Shown: positions 41,871 through 51,001, counted from the stretch's first letter. The stretch is DNA of 64,000 nt from Bacillota bacterium (GCA_023437715.1 JAEZFK010000082.1:1-64000), one strand, 5' to 3'. Made by a program: numbers and translations. The notes: generated from the letters alone by a model not told the origin.

Positions 41871-43637
41871 CTATGCGTTGCGCTCGATGACCGAATCATA
41901 GAACGCATCTACCTGTTTTCTGTAATCATCAAACATATCCAGCCTGTCATTGGGCACGTCATATTTGATAGAAATGATTTTATCAAAGATCGGGTCCTCT
42001 TTCAGCACGGACATGGGCATTCCCATGGAAACAAGAGAACGGGACTTTTTATAGAGATAAAGAATTAAATCCATCATCTTAAACTGCTTTTCCATTGGAA
42101 CGCAGGTGTCCTCCTGGTGAAAGGCGTTCTGCTGCAAAAATCCGATCCGGATCACCTTGGAAATCTCCAGTATGAGCTTCTGGTCGTCGGGAAGCATATC
42201 CCCGCCGATCAGCTTTACAATCTCCATTAAGCTGCTTTCCTGGGTCAGGAGAAAGACCAGGCGGTTTCTGTAATCCACAAACTTCTTATCCACGTTTTCC
42301 AAATACCAGGGCGCCAGATCGGTTAAATATTCGGAGTAGCTGCTGAGCCAGTGGATGGCCGGGAAATGGCGCTCATTGGCTAAGTTCCGGTCCAGCCCCC
42401 AGAAGCACCGGACGAAACGCTTGGTATTCTGGGTCACAGGCTCGGAAAAGTCTCCGCCCTGGGGAGAGACAGCCCCGATGATGGTGACAGAGCCTTCCGT
42501 ACCGTTAACATTCTGCATCATCCCCGCCCTTTCATAAAAGGCGGATAAGCGGGAGGCTAAGTAGGCCGGAAAGCCTTCCTCTGCCGGCATCTCTTCCAGA
42601 CGCCCGGAAAGCTCTCTTAAGGCCTCGGCCCACCGGGAGGTGGAGTCGGCCATAATTGCCACATGATAGCCCATATCCCGGTAATACTCCGCCAGGGTCA
42701 GGCCGGAATAAAGGCTGGCTTCACGGGCGGCCACAGGCATGTTGGAGGTATTGGCGATTAAGGTGGTCCGGTCCATTAAGGGATTGCCGGAACGGGGGTC
42801 CACCAGCTTGGAGAATTCCTCCAGCACCTGGGTCATCTCATTTCCCCGCTCCCCGCAGCCGATATAGATGATGATATCCGCATCAGACCATTTGGCGATC
42901 TGGTGCTGGGTCATGGTCTTACCCGTGCCAAAGCCGCCGGGGATACAGGCAGTTCCTCCCTTGGCAAGGGGAAATAGGGTATCAATGATTCTCTGGCCTG
43001 TAATCAGGGGCCTGGAAGCCGGATACCGTTTTAAGACAGGCCTTGGAACACGGATGGGCCATTTCTGGGTCATGGTGATCTTTTTTTCAGAGCCGTCGGA
43101 AAGCTGCAGCGTCAGTAAGGGATCGGAGATGGTATATTCCCCGTCCTCAACCGCATCCAGCACATATCCCTCCAGATCCGGGGGAATCATGACCTTGTGG
43201 ACGATGGCAGGTGTTTCCGGAACCTCTGCGATGATGGTTCCCGGAAACAGGCGGTCGCCCTTCTTCACGGTCATATGGGTTTTCCAGCGCTTTGACTGGT
43301 CCAGGGAATCCACGTGGACACCCCGGTCAATATAAGCCCCTCCGGTCTTTGCAATCTCGCTTAGGGGCCGCTCAATGCCGTCAAAGATGTTATTTAAAAT
43401 GCCCGGCGCAAGGGTGACGGATACGGGAAAGCCGGTGGAAGAAACCGTTTCTCCCGGCTTTAAGCCGCTGGTTTCCTCATATACCTGTATGATGGTGCGG
43501 CGGTCCGTAAGGCCGATGACCTCGCCCACCAGGTGATCCTTTCCCACATAGACCATCTCATTCATCCGGAACCCGGAATCGCCTTTCAAATAAATGACAG
43601 GGCCGTTAATGCCGGAAATGGTTCCTGTATTAATCAT
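41871..43637 (-). CDS. ntpA: V-type ATP synthase subunit A (catalytic)
   Basis: A 588-residue catalytic subunit. The P-loop is GGFGTGKTMTQHQ, followed by GERGNEM, the non-homologous insertion at about 110-190, and MADSTSRWAEALRE with SGRLEEMPAEEGFPAY. Length and motifs are those of an intact V/A-type A subunit. It overlaps the end of subunit E by 8 bp. Together with B, D, E, F, C, I and K it forms a complete rotary enzyme that either pumps ions with ATP or makes ATP. Confidence 0.96.
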   Translation of the reverse strand: MINTGTISGINGPVIYLKGDSGFRMNEMVYVGKDHLVGEVIGLTDRRTIIQVYEETSGLKPGETVSSTGFPVSVTLAPGILNNIFDGIERPLSEIAKTGGAYIDRGVHVDSLDQSKRWKTHMTVKKGDRLFPGTIIAEVPETPAIVHKVMIPPDLEGYVLDAVEDGEYTISDPLLTLQLSDGSEKKITMTQKWPIRVPRPVLKRYPASRPLITGQRIIDTLFPLAKGGTACIPGGFGTGKTMTQHQIAKWSDADIIIYIGCGERGNEMTQVLEEFSKLVDPRSGNPLMDRTTLIANTSNMPVAAREASLYSGLTLAEYYRDMGYHVAIMADSTSRWAEALRELSGRLEEMPAEEGFPAYLASRLSAFYERAGMMQNVNGTEGSVTIIGAVSPQGGDFSEPVTQNTKRFVRCFWGLDRNLANERHFPAIHWLSSYSEYLTDLAPWYLENVDKKFVDYRNRLVFLLTQESSLMEIVKLIGGDMLPDDQKLILEISKVIRIGFLQQNAFHQEDTCVPMEKQFKMMDLILYLYKKSRSLVSMGMPMSVLKEDPIFDKIISIKYDVPNDRLDMFDDYRKQVDAFYDSVIERNA

Positions 43638-44232
43638 TTAACCTACCTCCCATCAGAAACTTCCCGTCAAAGCGGAAATCCCGCTTTGCTTCCGCCAGCT
43701 TGGTCTGAAATGAATTATCGATCAAAACATGCCTGGAAGGAATGACAGCCCTGGTCCCGCCCAGGAAGGAGTATTCGCTGACCTGGATATCGGCGCTGTT
43801 GGGTAAGGACAGCCCGTTGATCTTTTCCTCATCCGCAGGATCAATGTAAATGGTGATGAATTCCCCGCCGGCCAGCTCCTTGGCTGCCAGTATCTGCTTT
43901 TCCAGAAGCTTTGTGTATTCCGGGGTTTCCATAAAGGCCGCCAGCTTATTTCTAAGCTCTGCAAACAGCTTCTCCTTAAGCTCATCCTGCTTTTTCCCAA
44001 ATTCCCGTTTCATGTTGATCTGTTCCAGGGAAAGCCGTTTGTTGATTTCCCGCTCAATCCGTTCACTTTCCAGGGCAACCTGCTGCTCAGCCCGGCGCCT
44101 TGCATCGGCCTGGTGCTCCGAAAAGGTCTGTTCCAGGGCGGCCGTATATTCATCAAGCATCTTTGCGCTGCGGGTTCTGGCATCTTCCATACAAAATTCC
44201 AGGAAATGCTGCAATTTTTCCTCAGTTGTCAA
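43630..44232 (-). CDS. ntpE: V-type ATP synthase subunit E (peripheral stalk)
   Basis: A ~200-residue peripheral stalk subunit: a long charged N-terminal helix (residues ~10-110, rich in Glu, Lys, Arg and Ala) and a globular C-terminal domain ending RDFRFDGKFLMGGRLND. I favour the TTG start at 44232, six bases after AGAGGTGG. A GTG at 44241 sits inside that ribosome-binding site. It overlaps subunit A by 8 bp. Confidence 0.88.
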   Translation of the reverse strand: MTTEEKLQHFLEFCMEDARTRSAKMLDEYTAALEQTFSEHQADARRRAEQQVALESERIEREINKRLSLEQINMKREFGKKQDELKEKLFAELRNKLAAFMETPEYTKLLEKQILAAKELAGGEFITIYIDPADEEKINGLSLPNSADIQVSEYSFLGGTRAVIPSRHVLIDNSFQTKLAEAKRDFRFDGKFLMGGRLND

Positions 44233-44248
44233 GATGACCACCTCTTTC

Positions 44249-44557
44249 CTATAGTTTTAATCCGATGGCTTCATTTACGTAATCCGTGATAAAGTTGGGC
44301 TTGCGGCCGGTTCCGTGACGGTCCGGGATTTCCACGATCAGCGGAAGCTTGCGGTTAAGCTTTACGTCATCAATGATGTCGGGAAATTCTCTTCCGAATT
44401 TTTCCGTCAATAGGATGATCCCGATTTCCTTATCGGCCAGGGCTTTATCCAGTTCGTTTTTCAGCTCATTTTTTTCATGAACGACAGCGCCTTCCACTCC
44501 GGCCAGCCTCATGCCGGTCCAGGTGTCCACGTTGTCGCTGATCAAATACATTTTCAT
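44249..44557 (-). CDS. ntpG: V-type ATP synthase subunit F
   Basis: A 102-residue small alpha/beta subunit of the central stalk (NtpG in Enterococcus naming). MYLISDNVDTWTGMRLAG at the N terminus and IGIILLTEKFGREFPDII are typical. It starts 3 bp after the end of subunit K and lies just before subunit E, so it depends on translational coupling; the ribosome-binding site is poor. Confidence 0.9.
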   Translation of the reverse strand: MKMYLISDNVDTWTGMRLAGVEGAVVHEKNELKNELDKALADKEIGIILLTEKFGREFPDIIDDVKLNRKLPLIVEIPDRHGTGRKPNFITDYVNEAIGLKL

Positions 44558-44560
44558 AGG

Positions 44561-44995
44561 TCACAGCTTTCCAAGGATCATGAAAGAAATGATCAGACCA
44601 TACAGACAGACTCCTTCGGCAAGCCCTACGAAGATCAGTGATTTACCAAGTATGGAGCCATCCTCGCTGATGGCGCCTAAGGCAGCGCTGGCAGCCGCGG
44701 AAACGGCAATGCCTCCTCCGATGCAGGAGAGCCCTGTGGAAAGGGCGGCGGCCAGATATCCCATGCCCGCAACGCCGCCTGCCGCCTGGGCGGCAGCTCC
44801 CTCGGCAGCCGAGGCCTGGCCGTTGAATAAGAATATGCTGGATACGATCAGGGTTCCGAAGAAGAGGAATGTATTGATGCCTAAGGCTGTTTTATAACGT
44901 CCCTTTGTCTTTTCGCCCATGGCAAATGCGCCGAAAGGCAGGGCAATGCTTAGAATTAAAGCGGCTGCTAATGTGATCTTAACTAAGGTTGACAT
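44561..44995 (-). CDS. ntpK: V-type ATP synthase subunit K (membrane c-ring proteolipid)
   Basis: A 144-residue proteolipid with four transmembrane helices formed by two fused hairpins. The ion-binding carboxylate is Glu in the last helix (LIFVGLAEGVCLYGLII). The first hairpin (LGINTFLFFGTLIVSS) has no matching carboxylate, as in other V-type c subunits with one site per four helices. The glutamines that bind Na+ in the Enterococcus hirae protein (the TQG and GIAQG positions) appear replaced here (GIAVSA), which favours H+ over Na+. It starts after AGGAGG. Confidence 0.92.
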   Translation of the reverse strand: MSTLVKITLAAALILSIALPFGAFAMGEKTKGRYKTALGINTFLFFGTLIVSSIFLFNGQASAAEGAAAQAAGGVAGMGYLAAALSTGLSCIGGGIAVSAAASAALGAISEDGSILGKSLIFVGLAEGVCLYGLIISFMILGKL

Positions 44996-45018
44996 AACGA
45001 TTACCTCCTGAATGGTTT

Positions 45019-46947
45019 TTAATTTTTCTTTCCATATGGTTTAAAGGCGCGGCCGGTTCCCCGGTAGAAGCGGCTGAACAATTCGTAGTATTCCAGACGA
45101 AGCACCTGGATGCCCACGATGAGCCCTTCCATACCGCAGACAAATAAGTTTCCCAAAACAACCACAACCCAGTTGGGATTTCCGGCTTCCACCCCTGACA
45201 GCATGAGGACTACCTCCATCATGGCCGCATGGCTGACTGCAAACGCGCCCACACGGACAAAGGAAAGGGTGTTGGAGAAGTAGCTTAAAAGCACTTCAAA
45301 CAGTTCAAAAAATCCCTGAACCACAAACATGCCCTTGCCCTCCGGCATAATCCGGGCTTTCTTTTCCACCAGATTGGTCAGCGGTTCCTTAAAGAACATG
45401 AGCAGCAGCGGGATGCCGAATAAAATAATGAGAGCTGCTGCCGCAGGAACCGGATGCTCCGTCATATAAAGAACAATGGTGAGCACAAAGCCGGCATAAA
45501 ACACCAGACCGGCCATGCCGTTGGTATCGAAGAAGATTCGTTCCGGATCCCGGGACCGGATGCTGTTGATGATATTCAGTACCATGGTCAGCAGGATGAT
45601 GCCCATGCCTATGGAGATTGCCACAATAAACACGGTATTCAGCCTTCCGATAAAGGGCAGGCTGGTCATGTGCTCTAAAGGGCGGAGCCAGAAAGCCTTT
45701 ATCACATCCTCAAACCCGAAGATGCTGCCGAACAGGAAGCCGAATATGGTGGAAAAGATGCCGCAGCAGGAAATAATCGCCGCCAGATTAGCTTTCTTAA
45801 GCCGGTAAAGGAGAAATCCTCCCAGCAGCAGGCATAAGCCCTGGCCCACGTCTCCGAACATAAATCCAAAAAGGAAAGAATAGGTAACGCCGATTAAAAC
45901 CGTAGGATCAATCTCATTATAGGCCGGAAGCCCGTACATCTTTATAAACATTTCAAAGGGCTTAAACAGCCTGGGGTTGCGCAGCTTTGTAGGCGGACTG
46001 CTCATAATGTTGCTGCGGTCATCCTCCACAATGCAGAAGGTCTTCTCATCGTCGGCGATCTCTTTCTGGAACGCCGTCGCCTCCTTGTCGCTCATCCAGC
46101 CGCACAGGATATAGAAGGTATTGATATTCTGCTTGGTGCAGGCGGCCAGCTTCCTGACATTGAAGTTGGTGGAGAAGGTTTCCAGCCTGTCGGCGGAGGC
46201 CAGAAGCTCCTCCTGCCTGGATTCCAGCACAAGGGACATCTGTTTCCGTACCTGGTTTAACTCTATCTGTACGACTCTGAGCTGTTCTTCCAGAGTGCGG
46301 ACCGCGTCTGACGGCGTTCCGTGATATTCATCCGGCAGGAAAAAACGTTCAAAGTGCATGGAGGAATATATGGCGTCGATCCGGTTGGAAATGGTCTCCG
46401 GCACAAAATACACCAGCCAGACATACTGGTCATCCTCCTTGCATTTATAGAGGACCGTATCAATGGTGTCATAAACATAGCTTTCAAACTTCTTATACTG
46501 CTCCTGGGAGATTCGTCCAAAGCGGAAGCGGATGTACTTAAAATTCAGGATGGAGCTTAAATCGTAATTAAGCCCGGTAAAGGGAAGAATCCGGTCCAGG
46601 GATTCCCGAAGCGCTTTCCGCTTTTCTAAAATGGATTTCTCCTTTTCCGTAAGAGCTTCCACTTCTTTTCCGATCTCCGTAACGGTTTTGGCCGCCTGTT
46701 CAATGGTGACCCTTTCCTTAGAGCCTGCCCTGTTTCCCGAGGGAAGCAGCTCCTCCAGCTCCAGGGCCCGCTGGTACGTATCCCTGTATGGATTCGTTTC
46801 AATATATGGCCTTAAGTCTTTCACCGTTTTTAATTCCGACAGGGCATTTTCCAAATGAATCTCATACTTGGATAAATAGGTGTCGATGACCCGGTCAATG
46901 TCCTCTTTGGGTCCGGTGATGCTTAAGAATTTCATCTTTTCTATCAC
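45019..46947 (-). CDS. ntpI: V-type ATP synthase subunit I (a-subunit, ion channel stator)
   Basis: A 642-residue protein with a cytoplasmic N-terminal half (about 1-330, alpha/beta with coiled coils) that ties to the peripheral stalks. Seven or eight transmembrane segments in the C-terminal half form the ion half-channels. Family motifs: TVLIGVTYSFLFGFMFGDVGQGL and YFSNTLSFVRVGAFAVSHAAMM, with the essential Arg in FVRVG. The GTG start at 46947 is ten bases after GGGGG; ATG at 46935 is an alternative. It sits between subunits C and K. Confidence 0.93.
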   Translation of the reverse strand: MIEKMKFLSITGPKEDIDRVIDTYLSKYEIHLENALSELKTVKDLRPYIETNPYRDTYQRALELEELLPSGNRAGSKERVTIEQAAKTVTEIGKEVEALTEKEKSILEKRKALRESLDRILPFTGLNYDLSSILNFKYIRFRFGRISQEQYKKFESYVYDTIDTVLYKCKEDDQYVWLVYFVPETISNRIDAIYSSMHFERFFLPDEYHGTPSDAVRTLEEQLRVVQIELNQVRKQMSLVLESRQEELLASADRLETFSTNFNVRKLAACTKQNINTFYILCGWMSDKEATAFQKEIADDEKTFCIVEDDRSNIMSSPPTKLRNPRLFKPFEMFIKMYGLPAYNEIDPTVLIGVTYSFLFGFMFGDVGQGLCLLLGGFLLYRLKKANLAAIISCCGIFSTIFGFLFGSIFGFEDVIKAFWLRPLEHMTSLPFIGRLNTVFIVAISIGMGIILLTMVLNIINSIRSRDPERIFFDTNGMAGLVFYAGFVLTIVLYMTEHPVPAAAALIILFGIPLLLMFFKEPLTNLVEKKARIMPEGKGMFVVQGFFELFEVLLSYFSNTLSFVRVGAFAVSHAAMMEVVLMLSGVEAGNPNWVVVVLGNLFVCGMEGLIVGIQVLRLEYYELFSRFYRGTGRAFKPYGKKN

Positions 46948-46963
46948 GGAATGGCAACCCCCT

Positions 46964-48010
46964 TTACTGTTTTACCACATAGGAGATAATTTCCTCCGGA
47001 CTTACCCGGTACCGGATGCTCTCTATGAGGGTGATAATCTTGTGAATTTCCTCCTCCTTAAAATAGAGATAGGAATTCAGGGTGGCGATGGAGTAAGGAT
47101 TCTGCTGGCTGGTGGAACGGTAAATTTTGTCCAGCACCTCCTGGGTTAAATGCTCTAAGTCTACCCTGTCTGTGGATTCAAAATATTTTTCCCGTCCGTA
47201 GAAGGTGGTTCTTAAAACCCCGTAAAATTCCTCCAGCGTGGCTGCCTCCGCCAGCTTTGTAATCTGTTCCTTATTCAGGTGGTAATTAATGGGAATCAAA
47301 AGGGCGTAAATATCCGCCGTCTGTAAGTTGTAATATTTTTTGGAACGGTAAATCCACTGGAGATTCAGCAGATCCAGCCGGCTGCCAAAGCAACGGGAAA
47401 GAAGCTCCTGTTCCTTCCGGTCAAGGTATTTGCCCATGACCTTCCAGATGGTTTTAAAATATAAAAGGTCCAGATGGACCTCATAATCGAACAGGGTAGG
47501 CTGGTCCATGTCATCCAGATGAGCCAGAAGGTCATAGTAAACCGATCCCTCAAGGTCGGCGATAAATTCGTGAAGATCTGTGGCTGCCGACAGCTTCATC
47601 AGATCCAGCCGGGAATGCTTTTCAAAAAATTCCCGGAAAACGGAGAGATCGATATCCAGCTGGTTGCGTCCCATGGCGTTGCGGAAGCACTTTTTAAGGA
47701 TATCGATTTCAAAGTGCATGAAATACAGGTTGAGGAATTTGCGCTGGGCCAGGTTTGCAAACCGGTAGAGCTTTGCAAAGTCCTCATAAAGGGAGAGAAT
47801 CAGACGCTGCTCAATGGCGCCCCGGTGAAGCTCCACCCCTTCCATATTTGCGAACAGTCCCCCGTAGGCAGGCAGACGCCGCAGGTACTCCACTGCATCG
47901 GAAACAGTCTCAAGGGCCGCCATTTCCCGAAACTGGCTGTCGGTGATCAGATGGCTTTCCATGGCCCTGACCTTGGTCGTAATGCCGCTGTAGGACAGTA
48001 AGTCTCCCAT
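46964..48010 (-). CDS. ntpC: V-type ATP synthase subunit C (d-subunit, rotor adaptor)
   Basis: A 348-residue all-helical funnel-shaped subunit connecting the central stalk to the c-ring. Three pseudo-repeats of helical bundles are apparent, with DILKKCFRNAMG and FKTIWKVMGKYLDRKEQELL among them. It starts seven bases after GGAGTGATC-like sequence, 4 bp after the small coiled-coil subunit, and precedes subunit I by 16 bp. Confidence 0.9.
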   Translation of the reverse strand: MGDLLSYSGITTKVRAMESHLITDSQFREMAALETVSDAVEYLRRLPAYGGLFANMEGVELHRGAIEQRLILSLYEDFAKLYRFANLAQRKFLNLYFMHFEIDILKKCFRNAMGRNQLDIDLSVFREFFEKHSRLDLMKLSAATDLHEFIADLEGSVYYDLLAHLDDMDQPTLFDYEVHLDLLYFKTIWKVMGKYLDRKEQELLSRCFGSRLDLLNLQWIYRSKKYYNLQTADIYALLIPINYHLNKEQITKLAEAATLEEFYGVLRTTFYGREKYFESTDRVDLEHLTQEVLDKIYRSTSQQNPYSIATLNSYLYFKEEEIHKIITLIESIRYRVSPEEIISYVVKQ

Positions 48011-48014
48011 GGGA

Positions 48015-48326
48015 TCACTCCTTTATCATCGTATTAAATAAATCCTCTGCAAGCTGGGCATGATGTTCTTCATAATGCTTTTCCATGGCCGCCAGCGCTT
48101 TGTCTGAATCACTCCGCTGCTTTTCCAGGCGGTCCTTCATGTTTATTTCCATGGCTGCGCGAAGCTCTTCGATCTTTTTTCCGGTTTCCGCTTCAAGCTG
48201 CCGGTCAAATGCGGCGGTCCGTTCTTCCATTTCCTTCGCAAAAGCCTTTTTGCGCTCGTTGGCGTTGTCCATGATGGAAGTTGCGGCCGATTCGATTTCA
48301 GATATTTTTTCTATCACAGTATCCAT
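48015..48326 (-). CDS. ntpF: V-type ATP synthase small coiled-coil subunit (G/H type, peripheral stalk)
   Basis: A 103-residue, highly charged, almost entirely helical protein (IEKISEIESAATSIMDN, then NERKKAFAKEMEERTAA). It is the partner of subunit E in the peripheral stalks, named NtpF in Enterococcus and G or H elsewhere. Start at 48326 after AAAGGAGGG; the frame extends to 48404 without a good start. It is the first gene of the nine-gene operon. Low conservation means identification rests on composition, length and position. Confidence 0.82.
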   Translation of the reverse strand: MDTVIEKISEIESAATSIMDNANERKKAFAKEMEERTAAFDRQLEAETGKKIEELRAAMEINMKDRLEKQRSDSDKALAAMEKHYEEHHAQLAEDLFNTMIKE

Positions 48327-48523
48327 ATGATACCCTCCTTTCCTTTTTTCCGCCCCTGGTTTCGGGCGACTGGATCGTTGAGTGAATAATACATTTGATA
48401 CCAATAATCATACTACAAATTAAAAAAAATTCTATAGTTTTCTGGGAAATTTGCGTAATATTAATGAGTTTTACCATAAATATAAGTTACTCAGTTAGGG
48501 CCCCGGTTATTCATGGATAAAAG

Positions 48524-48570
48524 AAAAAGCGAAGAACAGGAGAGGATATTCTCTCAATTCTTCGCTTTTC
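48524..48570 (-). terminator. Terminator of the SH3-domain protein gene
   Basis: A 12-bp perfect stem, AAAAGCGAAGAA (48525-48536) with TTCTTCGCTTTT (48558-48569), encloses GAGAG/CTCTC. Read leftward it ends in a T-run. The remaining gap (48327-48523) is AT-rich upstream sequence of the V-ATPase operon; no convincing sigma-A promoter stood out there. Confidence 0.8.
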
Positions 48571-48582
48571 GTATGGATATGC

Positions 48583-49782
48583 TTACTGTGCAGCCGTAGT
48601 CTGGCTTTCCTCCGCCTGACTTTCTCCGGCGGAGGCCGCTGTTTCCCCGTCCGTTATGGTCAGGAATTCGGTGGCAACGTAGGCCTGTTTTCCTTCAAAT
48701 GTAATGATTGTCCATTTATCGTCATAGGTGTCCACATATTCCACCACTGTGCCGGCGGCCAGACTGCCCAGCTTGGTGCCGTCTGTGGACGGTTCTGAAC
48801 GCACATTCAGCTTGCTTTTGGTGGTATAAACCTTAGGAGCCTCTGTTTCCGGCTCTGTCTCGGCGGTCATGGCCTCTGTGGTCTCCACAGCCTCTGAGGT
48901 CATCTGGGTGGACGGTTCCGTGGCCGTGGTTTCTTTCTTATCATTCTTCCCGGGTATGATCTTTACCGCGATTAAGACGATAACAAGAAGAACCAGAAAA
49001 ATAAGCCCCGGTTTTACCAGATCATAAATGTCAAAGCCTCTTTTTTTCGGCCTCCGTCTGCTTTTGCTCTGGGCGGAAACCTGCTGGCCGCTTCTGGAAC
49101 CGCTTCTCTGGGGAGGCCTCTGGCCTGTCCTTGTTCCGCCGGAGCGCTGTCCGGCTCTTTCTGCGCCCGGGCGTTCCCCGGGCCTTGCCGCACCGGAGCG
49201 TTCCCCGCTTCTTGCCGGTCCGGGACGTTCCGCAGCCCTGTATGTACCGGAGTGTTCTCCGCCTCTTGCCGGGCCGGAGCGCTCGCCTGCTCTGTATGTG
49301 CCGGAATGTTCGCCGCTTCTTTGTGGGCCTGCTTTCTGTGCTTCATTTCCCAAAGCTGTGCTGCGGGCAGAGGAATTTCTGGAAGCGATGGGCACAGTCC
49401 TCACGTCCGTAGGCCGCGGCTTCCTTTCTCCAAAAGCATTTGCAAAGGTCTGGACTTCCTGAGACAGAAGACGAAATGCTTCCTCTGCGTCATAGGGACT
49501 GTCGTTTCCGTCATGGACCGCTTTGTTTCCTAGCACACGGATTCTGTGATAGTGGTCTTTCGAAGTCTGGGAAATAAAGCGCCTTTCAAATAACTGGTCG
49601 ATGCTGTCGGCCAGATCGCCTTCTACGATCAGTGCCTTTTCTCCCAGACAATTCACCATGTTTTCCAGGGTCTGCCGAGCTTTAATCATGGCCATGTTAT
49701 ACTGCTTCTGGTTCATGAGCATTTCGGCCTCTCTTAAGCCCTGCTGGATTCTGATCCAGAAACTGTTATCTGTAGCTCCCAT
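48583..49782 (-). CDS. DUF4145-SH3 membrane protein with low-complexity Arg/Gly/Ser-rich repeats
   Basis: A 399-residue protein. Residues 1-115 are helical and match DUF4145-like HEPN folds (ARQTLENMVNCLGEKAL, then VLGNKAVHDGND). Residues ~125-245 are a disordered, Arg/Gly/Ser-rich tract with imperfect ten-residue units (RSGEHSGTYR, RSGPARGGEH, RPGPARSGER). One transmembrane helix follows (PGLIFLVLLVIVLIAVKII), then an acidic Thr/Glu linker and a bacterial SH3 domain (KLNVRSEPSTDGTKLGSLA). Topology should be N-in/C-out, with the SH3 domain in the wall. Start at 49782 after AAAGGAGG. The combination is unusual; a structural or scaffolding role is only a guess. Confidence 0.8.
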   Translation of the reverse strand: MGATDNSFWIRIQQGLREAEMLMNQKQYNMAMIKARQTLENMVNCLGEKALIVEGDLADSIDQLFERRFISQTSKDHYHRIRVLGNKAVHDGNDSPYDAEEAFRLLSQEVQTFANAFGERKPRPTDVRTVPIASRNSSARSTALGNEAQKAGPQRSGEHSGTYRAGERSGPARGGEHSGTYRAAERPGPARSGERSGAARPGERPGAERAGQRSGGTRTGQRPPQRSGSRSGQQVSAQSKSRRRPKKRGFDIYDLVKPGLIFLVLLVIVLIAVKIIPGKNDKKETTATEPSTQMTSEAVETTEAMTAETEPETEAPKVYTTKSKLNVRSEPSTDGTKLGSLAAGTVVEYVDTYDDKWTIITFEGKQAYVATEFLTITDGETAASAGESQAEESQTTAAQ

Positions 49783-49987
49783 ATATTTCCTCCTTTGCAA
49801 AGCGGTTGTATTCTAATATACAGATATTATACTAGATTATTATGAATTGCGCACCTGTTATTTTGTAGATTTTTGTTTTGTAAGAGAAAATTAAAAAATA
49901 TACAGAAATCCCATGATTCAGAAAGATGTTTCATTGCTTTCAAATTCTCCGTCAGCCGGTCTCCTGTAAATAATAGGCTCTGCAAAC

Positions 49988-50017
49988 TTGCGCATCCGCC
50001 CTTGTTTATGCTACAAT
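49988..50017 (+). promoter_or_regulatory. Probable promoter of trmB
   Basis: TTGCGC (49988-49993), an 18-bp spacer and TACAAT (50012-50017), 43 bp before the start codon. The rest of the 278-bp gap holds only AT-rich sequence upstream of the divergent SH3-protein gene. Confidence 0.5.
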
Positions 50018-50060
50018 CTACCTGCAATATGAGGAAATGATCATCTGGAGGAATATAAAT

Positions 50061-50699
50061 ATGAGGTTACGTCACATACCAGGCTCAGAAGAAGAAATCG
50101 CGGGAAGCCCTTATGTGGTCCAGGAGCCTTTCGAAAAGAAAGGAAAATGGAAAGATGTGTTTGGCAATGAGAATCCCATAGAGATAGAAGTAGGCATGGG
50201 AAAAGGCCGTTTTATCATGGAACTGGCATCTCTTCACCCGGAAATAAATTATGTGGGAATCGAAAGGTATCCCAGCGTGCTGCTGCGCGGGCTGCAGAAA
50301 CGGGAGAAGCTGGACCTTGATAATATATTTTTTATGTGCGTGGATGCGAAAAATCTGTCGGAAATCTTTGAGCCGGGAGAGGTTCAGACCATATACTTAA
50401 ACTTTTCCGATCCGTGGCCCAAGGACCGCCATGAAAAGCGCAGGCTCACATCCGGAGAGTTTATGGCGGTTTATGACCAGATCTTAAAGCCCGGCGGCAC
50501 GGTGGAATTTAAAACCGACAATAAAGGACTTTTCGATTATTCCCTGAATGCAATACCCGAGGCGGGCTGGTGCATAAGAGAGTATACCTATGATCTTCAC
50601 CACAGTGATATGGGGCAGGGAAATGTGATGACAGAGTATGAAGAGAAGTTTTCCTCCAAGGGAAATCCCATTTATAAGCTGGTAGCAGAGAGAAAATAA
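50061..50699 (+). CDS. trmB: tRNA (guanine-N7-)-methyltransferase
   Basis: A 212-residue SAM-dependent enzyme making m7G46 in tRNA. The SAM motif EVGMGKGRFI is near residue 52, followed by GIERYPSVL and the catalytic/tRNA motif LNFSDPWPKDRHEKRRL. EFKTDNKGLFDYS and the C-terminal Glu-rich region are also typical. Start at 50061, eight bases after TGGAGG; the frame runs to 50037 without a better start. Monocistronic with its own terminator. Confidence 0.94.
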   Translation: MRLRHIPGSEEEIAGSPYVVQEPFEKKGKWKDVFGNENPIEIEVGMGKGRFIMELASLHPEINYVGIERYPSVLLRGLQKREKLDLDNIFFMCVDAKNLSEIFEPGEVQTIYLNFSDPWPKDRHEKRRLTSGEFMAVYDQILKPGGTVEFKTDNKGLFDYSLNAIPEAGWCIREYTYDLHHSDMGQGNVMTEYEEKFSSKGNPIYKLVAERK

Positions 50700-50704
50700 A
50701 TGAA

Positions 50705-50742
50705 AAACCGGTCTTAAGGCCTCACAACCTTAAGGCCGGTTT
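50705..50742 (+). terminator. Terminator of trmB
   Basis: AAACCGGTCTTAAGG (50705-50719) pairs with CCTTAAGGCCGGTTT (50728-50742) with one mismatched/G-U step, ending in TTT. Confidence 0.75.
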
Positions 50743-50783
50743 GCATATAATGGTAATAAAATCAGACGCCAGGGGCGGTGCTT

Positions 50784-50936
50784 ATGGGAATGAAAGGTAA
50801 GGTCACCAGCAAACTTCTCCAGGCTACCAGCGATAAAACAGAACTTAACAGGAAATTGCTCGCCTGGAACAAATCTTTTGTAGAAGTGAACAAAACATTA
50901 GGCGAAAATATACAGAAAAATAAGAAAAATAAATAA
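50784..50936 (+). CDS. Possible small basic protein (50 aa)
   Basis: An ATG after a GGGG-CGG stretch opens 50 codons (beginning MGMKGKVTSKLLQATS and ending NIQKNKKNK) and ends at TAA. The product is lysine-rich and amphipathic, with no recognised domain. It lies between the trmB terminator and the tRNA promoter. It could be a real small protein, a remnant or chance. Confidence 0.3.
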   Translation: MGMKGKVTSKLLQATSDKTELNRKLLAWNKSFVEVNKTLGENIQKNKKNK

Positions 50937-50972
50937 ATTCGAAAATGTTGTAAATTATTTGTAAAAAAGGTG

Positions 50973-51001
50973 TTGACTTTTGCGGTGCAGGGATATATAA
51001 T
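50973..51001 (+). promoter_or_regulatory. Strong sigma-A promoter of the tRNA-Lys gene
   Basis: TTGACT (50973-50978), a 17-bp spacer and a perfect TATAAT (50996-51001), 46 bp before the mature tRNA 5' end. Confidence 0.85.

Noticed and set aside
49030..49330. Repeat tract in the SH3-protein gene as a CRISPR array
   Set aside because: Units are short, unequal and in frame with a coding sequence; there are no spacers of constant length.
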